Shown one piece after another: positions 49,601 to 61,000 of a DNA stretch of 64,000 bases. Origin of the DNA: Edaphochlamys debaryana (lineage: Eukaryota > Chlorophyta > Chlorophyceae > Chlamydomonadales); contig JAEHOE010000003.1 in the NCBI GenBank assembly GCA_016858145.1, forward strand, positions 310,001-374,000, written 5' to 3'. The notes beneath the pieces are model-generated. The model saw only the letters and a program-made list of their open reading frames with translations. It did no database searches and was not told the DNA's origin. Within the stretch, counting starts at the first letter, position 1. Every line of letters begins with the position of its first letter. The translations under genes and the position numbers were made by a program.

Positions 49601-52600
49601 GGGGCACAGGGGCAGAGCCGCTTTCCCCCCGCCCCCTCCTCCCGTGCCCCCCCCAGCGCTCCTGGACGGTCTGTGCGGCCCCCACGACGTGCAGGTGGGG
49701 CGGTGGGGCGGCAGGGTTGCAGGGACAGACCTGCTTGGAGACGGCTTCCCCCCCTCCCGCCCCTCCCCCCCTCCCCCTGTCCCCGCCCCTGCCCCTGCGA
49801 CGTGCCCCCTCCCCCCCTGGCGTCGGCGCGATGCTGCTCAGCCCTCCCCCTCCCCCTCCTACCCTTCCCCCCAACGTGCAGGTGGGGCGGCTGCGGCCCG
49901 ACGCGGCGGCCTTCGTTACCGACCCGGCGGCACTGGAGGCGTTCTCGAGGGTAGGGGGGGGGAGGCCTGAGGGGGGTTGGAGGCGTACGGGGTAGAGCCT
50001 GAGGGCCCGGGGGGGACGGGAGTGCCCGGAGCCTGTCCTGGGGCTGGGGTGAGGGGGGGGGCGACTGGCGGCGGCGCCGTGTGCACTCCTCCCACCTCAC
50101 CTCCCTGCTTTTCCCCTGGGCCCCCCCCCCGCTCCACCCTCCCCTCCCTCCCCCAACCCCTCCCCTCCCTCCCTCACCCCCCCCCCCCAGGTCCTGCCGC
50201 TGGTTCCCCCCTCCGCTGCCCGCCGCGTGCCCCCCCTCGCGGCCCAGATCGTGCGGGGCGTGTTCCGACCCGTCATGGAGCCACTGGGAGACCCGGCCCA
50301 GGTGGGGGGTTTGTTTTGGGGGGGGGGAGAGAGCGGGAGACTGCTTGCAAGAAAGCGGAAGCTCAAACCAAAGGAGGTAGCGGGGTGGGCGGCAGCGCGG
50401 TGGGGCGTGGGGCGTGCGGAAGGGGCCAAGCGCTGACCTAACCAACCATCCCCAAACCTGCTGCCCCCTCCCCCTCCCCCCAGCGCCCCCGCACCCCCGC
50501 CGACTGCGCCCCCCTGCTCCGGGCCGCCGAGGAGGCGCTGGGGGCACTGTGCGACGACTGCATGCCGGAGAAGGTGCAGCTGCAGGTGGGGGGGGGTGGG
50601 GGGGTGTTTGAAGCTGATAAGCGGGAGAGCGTCGAATGGTTAGTGGGATTGCCGGAGAAGGTACATACCGCCGGGGTGGGGGGGATGGGGGGGGGGGTTG
50701 AGGGGGATGGGGGGGATGGGGGGGGGTGAGGGGGGTGTTTGCAACTGAGCGGGATAATGTAGCCTACGCCAGGGCAAACGAAGCTGGGTGAAGGGCGGAG
50801 GGGGCGGGGGGTGAAGGGAGTGAGGAGGGGTACAGGCGCCTGTGGGCCGAGGCGTGTGCGGCTCTGCGCTCCCCACCCGGTCCCCTGCCCTCCCCACCTC
50901 TCGTTTCACCTGCTCGCAACCCAAGCCGACGACCTCCCATCGACCCCCCGCATCAAACCCCTCAACCCCCCACCGCCCCCAGGCCGTGCTCGAGGGCACC
51001 ACCGCCGCCCTGTGCGTGCTCTACACCGCCCACGCCCCCTCGGGCGCCTCCCCCGCCGCCCTGGGCCGGGTGGTGACGGAGCTGCTGGGGGCGGGGCAGC
51101 GGCACCTGGCGGAGCAGGTGGCGGGCATGCAGCTGGCGGCCATACGGTGGGGGGTGGGGGGTGTGGGGCTGGGGGGGAGGGGGGAAGCGTGTGTGCTGTC
51201 TCGGGCGGGCGGGGTGTGTTGGTCGGCTCCTTGCGGCAGCTGGCGACCATGCAGTGTACGGTCAACTGCTCCGGTGACCCCTTCCCTACAACAACCCATC
51301 ACCATCCCTCGTCCCTATCCCCCCCCCCGCCTCCCCTTCCCTCCAGCACGCCCGACTCCCTGGCCCACGCCCTCGAGGTGGCGGTGGCGGGGGGCCCCGA
51401 GGCGGAGCGGGCCCTGGCCACGCAGCTGCTGCGGGCGGCGGCCGTGGACCCCCCCACGGAGCAGCGGGCGGCGGCGGCGCTGGCGGCGAGGAACGCGGTC
51501 CGGTGAGGGGGGCGGGGGGGAAGAGAGGGTGTTTGTTGCTGAGCGGGATCGCGCCGTCGCCAGGGAAGAGGGGGAGGAAGGGGGCAGGGAGGGAGGAGGG
51601 GAGAGGTCTGGAGAAGGCAAAGCAAGGCCCTGGTCCTGTTTTGAACGCCGCGCTCTTCTCAGTTTGTTGCCCCTGCCCCTACCTTTCTTATCTCTCCCCT
51701 CCCCCCAATCCCCCCCCCCTCTCACAGGGCCCGTGCCCCCGGCGTGGGTCCCGACCTGGGGTACTCCTCGGATGAGTACGACAGCGAGGACAGCGGGGGG
51801 TGAGGGGGCAGCTGGGGAAAGGGAGGGGGTCAGGTTGAATGGGGTGGGTGGGTCAGGGGTCAGGGAGGGGGTCAGGGAGGGGGGAGAGTCTCTTGCATGG
51901 TGGAGAGTTAAGGGGGTGGGGAGGGAAGGGTGTGAGGAGTGGTTGTGGGCTTCCGGGGATTGACAATGCTGGGGGTGGGGGGATGGAGGGTGGCGAGATG
52001 ACACTTGTGCCCGTGCTTTTGGGCTGCTGCTCACCGGTCGGCAACCCCAAACCCCCTGTGTGTGGTACGGCAGGTTCCCGTACGACGATGACGACGAGTA
52101 CCCCCCGTCCGACTACTACGACGAGGACGAGGAGCTGTACATGGAGCGCTATGGCATGTACGGCAGGCAAGTACGGCAGGCTGTACGGCTTGCGCTTGCG
52201 CTTGAACTTCTATCCCCTGAGCTCCTTTTGCCTGCCCCATCACCTCACACCCCACCCCAGCTCCCGACCTGCCTCCCGCACTCCCACCCCCACCCCTCCC
52301 CCTCACCACCGCCCCTCACTCCCTCCCCCTCCTCACTCACCGCCCCCTTCCCCCCCCATCCCCCCATCCCCTCTCAGGCACGGCCCCATGGCCGCCGCCG
52401 CCCTGGCCGAGGAGGTGGCTGCGGCGCGGGCGGAGATGCGGCGGGAGCGGCGGGAGGAGCGGCGGCTGGCGCGGGGGGAGCAGCGGGCGCTGAGGGCGGC
52501 GATGCTGGGGGCGGCGGCGGGTGAGGGGGCGGGGGGCAGGGGTCGTTGCTGGGGAGGAGGGAGGGGGGAGGTGGTGGTGGGGCGGAGGGAGGGGCGGAAG

Positions 52601-53268
52601 GCTGTTGCTGGGCCGGGTCTGTGCCCTGACGTGGGTGGAAAGGGGTACATTTGGTATGGCTAGGAGGAAGGAGAGGAAGGAGAGGAGGAGGGTTGGAAGG
52701 GTGTACCGTATGGGCGGAGGGGGGCCGTGGGCGTTGCTGGGTGGTGGGCTGGGCCTGAGCCCATGGCGTGATTGGTGTGCCCAAGCCCCCGTCGTCCTCA
52801 TCCCCCTCCCGCTTACTCCCCTCCCCCCAGGCGGCGCCGGCGCCGTGGCTCCGGTTCTGGATCTGACACGTGACGGGGACGATCCCATGGATCCGGACGA
52901 GCAGTTCCCCCTAATCGTACTGGATGACTCGGATGACGACGGTGCCGGCGGCGGCGGTGGCGGCGCGGCCGCCGGCCGCCGTAACGGCCGAGCCGGCGGC
53001 GGCGGCGGCGGGGATGACGGCGACGGTGGCGGCGGCGGGGATGACGGCGACGGTGGCGGCGGCGGCGGCGGGCCTACGCCCGAGGCAAGCATTGACACGG
53101 CGGATCTGATGGCGGGTTGGCATGGACGAGGGCGGGAGGAGGAGGAGGAGGGGGAGGAGGCGACGGGCCCGGGCGGGCTGGGGTCGGCGGGGGGCACGCC
53201 GGGAGACGAAGAGGCGGCGGAGCGTGCGAGGCGGCGGGCGGAGAAGGGCAAGGGCCCCGCACACACGC

Positions 53269-53302
<34 letters not shown>

Positions 53303-56300
53303 ACCCAACAGCTCTGCCAAGCGGCGCCGCGGCGACGGCGCCGGCCCCTCGACCGCCGCCGACGGCGCCGCCGGCGGCAGCGGCAGCGGCTCCCCGGACG
53401 ACCCCGTCCGCCGCTCCCGCCGCCGCCAGGCCGGCGGCGCCGACGACGGCGCCGCCGCCGCCACCACAACCGACCCCAACGGCTCCGGCGCTGGAACCGC
53501 TGCTGGAAATGCAACCCCTGCCTCCGCCCCTCCCCTCCCCCGTGTGCGGCTGCACGACCTGGCGCTGGCCCTGGCCTCCTGCCCCCCGGCCGTGCTGCAC
53601 CGGCGGCTGGTGCGGTCCGAGGGGGAGCAGGGCCTGTTCGCCCTGGCTCAGGTGGGTGGGTGGGTGGGGGGGTGGGGGGCCCTGAGAGGGGGGTCAGGAG
53701 GGGAGGAGGAGGAGAGGAGGAGGAGAGGGGGCAGGGCGGGGGGGTGGGCTCGGCTACACGCCCTGGCCCAGGTGTGTGGTTGGGAGTAATATAATGTATT
53801 GGGAAGGGAGCCCGGTCGGAGAAGGGGGGCGGGACAGGAGGCAGAAGCGGGGTTTGGGAGGGTAGGCGGTGGTTTCCCGCATTGCGCCACGTACCGCTGA
53901 CGCTGGCTGTCGCCGTAGGCTGTCGCCGGAGGCGGGTACCTGCAGGCAGGAAAGAGGTTCCTTCCAAAGCGGTGGTGGGGCGAGCCCAATCCGCCGTGCT
54001 GTCGCTGTCAGTGACCAAACGGTGTGGAACAGCTAAGGCACGACGGTGTCAGATCTGACGAAACTCTCGCGAAAGTACGAACGGCGTCCCAGCTTACACT
54101 CCCGCCAAGCGGCACCATCGTGCCGTACGGCACGAACACTCTGGAACACCCGACGTGTCCCGCCCCACCGGGCGGGGTACGCTCACTTAGCCGAACGCAG
54201 GAAACCTTAGTTTCCGCTACTGCGTGCGGAAACCTTCAGATATCCACAAGAGCTCGCACGACTCAAGGTGTGTCATGGTGGCGGAAACACCGTGCCTGAC
54301 TTCCGTTCCACCACCCTCCGGTCCGCCTTCCTTCCCCTCCCCCACCAGTACATCCGCGGCCGGGGCGCCTCCCCCTGCCTGGTGGCCTTACTAATGGCGG
54401 GGGCGGTGGCGGCGCAGGAGGGGCTGGTCAACACGCCGGCGCCCTACAGGTACGGGTTGTACCTGCACCCTTTCGGGGGGGGGGGGGTAGTAGGGTGTAG
54501 GGTGCACGGGTGCACGGGTTGCAGGGAGGGCACGGGGAGCCATGCCGGGCACCGTTACCGGCACGGTCCGCAATACTTCACCAAAGCTCGCTCGGCTACC
54601 GCCTACCCAGCCCCCCCCCGCCGGCCTCTGGGAGCCGAAACCTCTTCCAAAGCCCCTCCCCGCCCCACTCCCCTCCCTTCCTTCCCCCCATGCACCCCCC
54701 ACCCCCTCCCAGCCTGGAGCAGTTTGGTGCGGAGCTTGCAGCGGGCGGCACGCCCCCCCTGAGGGCGGCGGCCCGCATGGACCCCCGCGGCGCCGACCCC
54801 CCCGGCCCCGTGCTGCGGGGGCTGCCGGCGGCCTCCTGGCAGGGGTTCATGGCGCTGAGGGCGGGGAGGTGAGGGGGGGGGGGGGGGGGGGTGGGAGGGG
54901 GAGGGGAGGGGAGGGGAGGGGGAGGGGAAGGGGTGGGGAAGGACAGGGGAGGCACTGGGGGGAAGAGGGTAAGCCGTCGGGGCTGCTTGCCTGGGCCAGG
55001 GCAAACCGTGGCACGGCGTTTCGGCGGTGGAGTGATGAGAAGGCCGCAGCCGGCGGAGGAATCCCTAAACGGACCCTTCTGAGGGAGCTCCCCACTCTTT
55101 CCTGTCCCCCCTCCCCCCCTCCCCCCCCCTGTCAGGTATCTGACCACTCGGGACGAGGCGGGCCACATTCGGGACGAGCCGGCGGTCATGGACACACGTG
55201 ATCCCCTGGTGGGGGGGGGTGGAAGCAAGGGGGGGGCAAGGGGGGGAGAGAGAATTAGGGGTGAGGGAAGTCGAGGGATGGGGGGGGAAGCAAGGGGGGG
55301 GCCAAGGGCGGTGATGGGCACACGAGGGGGAGCGGGGGGCGAGGGAGGGAGCACACGGCCAAACACCTGTCCCCACCACCACCCCTTCCCCCCAGCTGCT
55401 GAGCGCATGGGTCGCCGCCGCCTACCCCTCCCCCCCCGACCTGCCCGCGCGGAGGGCCGTGCTGGCGGCAATGTGTGTGGCGGGGAGCCGGCGGTACGGG
55501 CCGCAGGTGGGTGGGTGTGGGGGGAAGGGTCGGGGGGGGGGGGGTAGGAAGCCTGCCGAACGGGGGCCCAAGCTGAGCTTGGGATCCAGCTGGCCTGGCT
55601 TTCCTCCATGTCTTGAGCCTTTGTGGCCCTGTTTTGTGGCCCTGTTTGCTAACAGACAGAAGCAGGGAGAGCATGCGTCCGAGTGGGCGCCCGCGCTTTC
55701 AGGCCACCCACGACCGCCTGCCCACTGCCCCTCGCCTTCCCTCCCCCCCGTCGGCACGATCCCGTTCAGCAACAAACACCCCCCCTCGCCCCCTCCTCCC
55801 CCCCTTCCATCACCCATCCCCCCCCCCAGCTTGCCCACCTGGCCCTGGCCGCCGCCCGCTGCGGCCTCGCCGCCGCCGCCGTGGCCGTGGGGGCTCGGGC
55901 GCTGCCCCCCGCCGCCGTGCGCCTCAACGCCTTTACGGGCAGCGTGGGGGGGGCGCTGCCGGCGGTGGGGCAGCCGTGGTACGCGGGTGAGTGGGGGGTG
56001 GTGGAGAGGAAGGGGGGAGGTAGGGGGGTAGGGGCGAATTGGAAGGAGCAGGGAGCGGTTGGGGGCGAAACCCGGTCTCAGAACCCATGAACCCACGAAC
56101 CCCATCCTCAACCCCGCCCCGTCCCCCCCCGCCCCCCACCTCCCACCCCCAGCCTGCCTCACGGAGCTCGCCCCCTTCTTCGTGGCGGAGCTGGAGGCGG
56201 CGCAGCGCCGCAGCGACGGATCCGGATCTGTTTCTGGATCCGGATCTGGATCCGGATCTGGATCTGGATCTGGATCCGGGCCCAGCACCTCGGCCGCCGC

Positions 56301-57967
56301 CGCAGGCGGGGCCTCGGCTGCGGCGGCGGGTGCAGCGGGCGAGGGCGAGGGCGAGGGGGAGGGTGCTGACCCGGAGGAGGCGCGGGAGGCTTCCAATGCG
56401 GAGGCGGAGGGGCGGGGCGTGGGCGAGTGGCGGGTGCCGCGCATGGGCCTGGCCGAGGCACGCAGCGCGGTGCAGTGCTTGGCGGTGGGGGTGGGGTGGG
56501 GGAGGGCATGGAGGCGGGGGTGCGTGGGCGTGAGCCATTCGCCTTCCCCAGGTGGCAGGCCCGGGCCTAGGGTACGGTTTCGCCAGGACTGGCGTGGGAG
56601 GGTGCCGCTACACACCCCCGTGACGGTAAACACCCCAACCCCCGCCCTCCCCTCCCCCCCCACCCCCCAGGTGGCCCTCTTAGTCATGCGCTGCGAGCTG
56701 CCCCCCTGCCTGCTGGGCTGCGGGGAGGCGGCCTCTGCGGTGATGGCGCTGCTGAGCAGGCTGGCGGGGAGGGCGGGGGTCAAGCACGTGAGCAGGGGGG
56801 GGGCCTGGGGGGGGGGGGGGGGGGCCGGGGGGGGGGCCGCGGCAAGGGGAGGGGAGGGGGCGGGGGGGTGCGGCGGTCTCTCGCTAGGCCAAGCGCTGGC
56901 GGACACACGGCGGGTGTGGTGGTGCTGCTGCTAGCAGGCTGCAGGGGTGGGCTTCGTCCGGTTCAGGAGGGAGTGAGAGTCAGAAGGACGTGAAAGCCCC
57001 TGCCGGATCGGTGCGAGGGGGACAGCCCGGCCCCTAAGCAGCGGCTGAGGCCTGAAGCCGGGGCGCGGGCTCTCGGCTGGGCCTGTGTCTGCCGGTGCCT
57101 CCTCGCTGAACCCACCCTACCCCCTCTCTTGCCCCCACTGCCGTACCCTGGGCCCGCAGGAGCAGCTGTTCGAGGCTGGGCCCGCCCAGGCCCCCGCTGG
57201 GCCCGCCGGCGGCGGCAGCGCCTACCTGCCCAGCCTGCGCGAGTGCGTGGGGGGGGGGACGGGGTCGGAGGGACGGCTGTCAAGGGGCCTCGGTCACAGG
57301 CCTCTCTGTCCTTGACCTGCCCCCCCCTCAGTCCACCCCCCCCCACCACGCTCTCCCGCTTCTCAGCTTCAAACACCCCCCCCCACACCCCCTCCCTAAC
57401 CCCAATGCCTGCGTCCCCCTCAGTCCACCCCACCCACCCTCCCTAACCCCAATTCGTACGATAATCACACTCCCCTCCCCTCTCCCCACCCCCTCTCCCC
57501 ACCCCCCTCCCCTCTCCCCCCCCCCAGGTGGGTGGTTGCCGCCATGCGCGAGTGCCTGCTGGGCCCCCTCCGCTCCGCCCCCCGGGCCACGCAGCAGGCC
57601 TTCGTGACGGCGGTGGCGGCACTGCCGGACTCCGAGCTGGACGTCAAGTGAGGGGGTTGGGGGGGAGGGGGGAGGAGGGGAGGGGAGGAGGGGGGGAGGG
57701 GGGAGGAGGGTGTGTTTGTGCTGAGCTGGGTATGGGCACCCCGGGAGCGCCGCAGCCCTGCCTGCCCACCGTCCCGCACCTCCACCTCCCATCCAACTCC
57801 CCCCCTCCCTCCTCCCCCCCCCCCCCCAGGATGAAGGTGCCCCTCCTGGACTGGTCCCGGGGGGCCCGTGTGCCGGTGGCCACAATATTCGATGCGGCCT
57901 CGAGGGCGGTGGCAGCAGCGAGTGGGTAGTGGTGGGGGGAGGGAGGGAGAGGGGGGGGGAAGGGGGG

Positions 57968-58033
<66 letters not shown>

Positions 58034-61000
58034 GGGGCGTGGAGGAGCTGGGCGAGCCGCCACAGCACAGCCTCTCCTCACCGCCTCGCTGCGTCGTTTC
58101 AAGCTAACCGAAACCCAAACCGGCGTCCCGTCCCGCCCCCGCCCCTCTTGCCCTCCTTTCCCCTTGCCCTGCCGCAGCCCTCTCCCTCGCACAGGAGGCA
58201 GCGGCGGAGCGCGGCGCCCTCGCCACCGCCACCGCCACCCTCCACTCCTACGCACCCGCCCTGGCGGCGGCGGCCACGGCGCCGCTGGGCCTGCCGCCGC
58301 CGCCGCACCTGGCGGCCGCGGCGGCGGCGGCGTCGAGCCTGGGCCTCCGCGGCCCCGCTGACGTGGCGGCGGCGCAGCGGGAGCTGGCGCTGGCGGCGGC
58401 GGCGGCGGCGGCGCAGGGGGGCATGGATGCCTGGCTCGAGGTGGGGGGGGGGGGGCAGAAGGGAGGGGGCCGGGCAGGGCACACGTAGGTACCGGTATGG
58501 GCTTGGACCCCGACACACTAACGAGGGAGATGGGTCGGTGCAGACGGTGCCGGCCAATGCGGCTTCGAGGACCCGCCACGGCACCCTCCTTTTCGTCTGG
58601 CTATCCCTGCCCCACCCGCCACTCCCTCCGCCCCCTTCCTCCCTCCCTTCCCCTCCCTTCCCTACCCTACCCCCAGGACAAGCGCACGCCCCCCACCACT
58701 GCCGTACAGCTCATGTGCCGCCCTGCATCCTACCCGGCCCCCCCCCTGGGCCCCTCCCCCTCCGCCCCCTCCTCCTCCGCCGCCTCCGCCGGACACCGCT
58801 CCTGGGTGTGGCATGTGCTCAAGTGGCTGGGGGAGAGGCTGCTGGAGGAGATCCAGGCGGAGCCGGAGCCGGAACCCAGATCTGGATCTGGATCCGGGCC
58901 GGCGGCGGCCGCGGCGGCGGCGACGCCGCCGGGGCGCGGGCGGACGCGGCGCAGCTCGGCGGCGAGCAGGGACGTGTCGCCCACTCCCGCCGCCGCCGGG
59001 CACGGATCCGGATCCGGGGGACCGTCCGGATCTGGATCCGGTCCGGGATCGAGCAGTGCGCGTGTGCTGCTGGGTCAGCTGGTGGAGCGGGTGGGGGACT
59101 TCCGGGGCCCCGAGCTGCTGCCCCTGGCACTCACCCTGCTGCAGGTGGTGCGGAGAGGTGAGGGGGGGTGGGGGGGGAGGGGGGAGGAGGGAGAAGGGGG
59201 GTGGAGGGGGTAGCTAGATTGTCAGGGCTGGGCGCGGATTGACCTGTCCTATGTATGGCCTGTGTGCGGCGGGGGGGTGTGGGGGCTGTGCACGGATTGA
59301 CCTGCTCGTAAGCGTTGAGGGGCTGCTGAGGGGCTAATGCCAGTACAGCACGTCCATACGCCTGGACACGCCGCTTCCCCCACTCACCCCCTCTTTCCCC
59401 CCCAAAACCCGCCCGCCCCCAGACGGCCCCTCCTCCCCCTTCCTGGCCCCCGCCGCCTCCCTCCTGGCCCGGGCCGTGCTCCCCTGCGCCGGCCGCGCGG
59501 GGGCGCTGGCGGGGAACGACGCATGGCGCAGCGCCGAGTACCGCAGCGGGCTCAGGTGGGGTGGGCGGTGGGGGATGGGGTGGGCGGGTGGTCTGAGGTT
59601 TCGCCGGTAGTTGTGGGAAGCCCTGCCGACCGGTGCCGTCGGGCTCGGTTGCTGCCGCTCCCTCTCTCCCTTCGTTCTCCAGTTTGTCGGGTTAAGCCCC
59701 CCCTTCCGCTCTGGACCTCGGTGCGCATCGGGCTCGCCGGCCGCCGCCTTATCGTTTCCCGCTCGAAAAAATACCCCCCCTCGGGCCCTGCCCCCAGGTC
59801 GGTCCTGGAGGCCTGGGCCGCGGAGCGAGCGGCAGCGGACGCCGCAGCGGAGGCGGCAGCAGGCGGGGAGGGAGGCGCCGGGGAGCCCGCCGCCGCCGCC
59901 GCCGCCGCCGCACCCTCGCCCGCTCCCGGCCGGCCCAAGCGGGCCCCCTCCAAGGCCGCCGCCGCCAAGGCTGCCACTGCCGCCGCCGCCAAGGCCGCCG
60001 CCGGGACCGCTGCCGCGGTGGCCTCTGCGGCGGCCGCCAGGCCCGCCACAGCCGTGTCCGACGACCTGGCGGAGCGGGTGAGGCGCGCCGCCTAGCATCC
60101 GCCGTGCTGTGCTGTGTGCTGTGCTGTGTGCTGTGCTGTGTGCTGTGCCCACCTCCTCTACTGTCCCTTTCCTCGTTTCTTTCCCCGTCCCCACCCCCGC
60201 GTCCAACCCCACCCCACCCCTGCATGCCCCCAGGTGGCATTCACACTGGTGGCAGCGGAGGGCTCCGTGGACGCCCTCCTCACCGCCTCGGCAGTACTCG
60301 ACCGCACACGCCCCGATTCAGCCGGTGCCGCCGCCGCCTCGCCCTCCGCCTCCCCCGCCCCCGACCCCCCGCCCCGGCTAGAGCTGCTCCTACCCGTCCG
60401 CCGGGACCCCGCCGGCGGCGGTGGCGGCGGCGGCTCCGCCGCCGCCGAGCCCTTCTCCGCCAGCCCAACCGCCAACGGAACCGGCGCCGCCGCCTCGCCG
60501 CCGCCCTCCGCCTCCCCGACGCTCCCAGCCCCGGCCGCCGCCGCGGCCGCCGCCGCGCCCGCGCCCGCGCCGGCGGGCAAGGCCGCCGGCCGCGGCAAGA
60601 AGGCCGCGGCGGCGGCAGCCGCCGCCGCGTCCGCCTCCGCCGCCGCCGCCGCGGCGGCGGCGCCGTACCGCTACCCCTCCCCGCCCGACATGGCGTCCGT
60701 GGACGAGGCCGTGGAGGACCTGGGCCATCCCCCCGAGGGCTGCATGCCGGCGGCCGCCTGGGCCTGGCGGCCCCTGGCCCTGCACGGCGCCCTGCGCCCC
60801 CTGCTGGCCGTGGGGGCGCTGGACCTGCCCCCGGACGACCCCTGCGCGGCGGCCGTGCTGAGGTTCCTGCAGGTGCGGGGGTTCGGGGGAGGGGTGTTGG
60901 GGGGCGAACTGGGGGATGGGAGGTCCTGCGGGTGCGGCCTGGCAGGCGTGTGTTGGTGTGTGTTGGTAGGGCGGGGGCGCGCAGGCGCAGGCGCAGGCGC

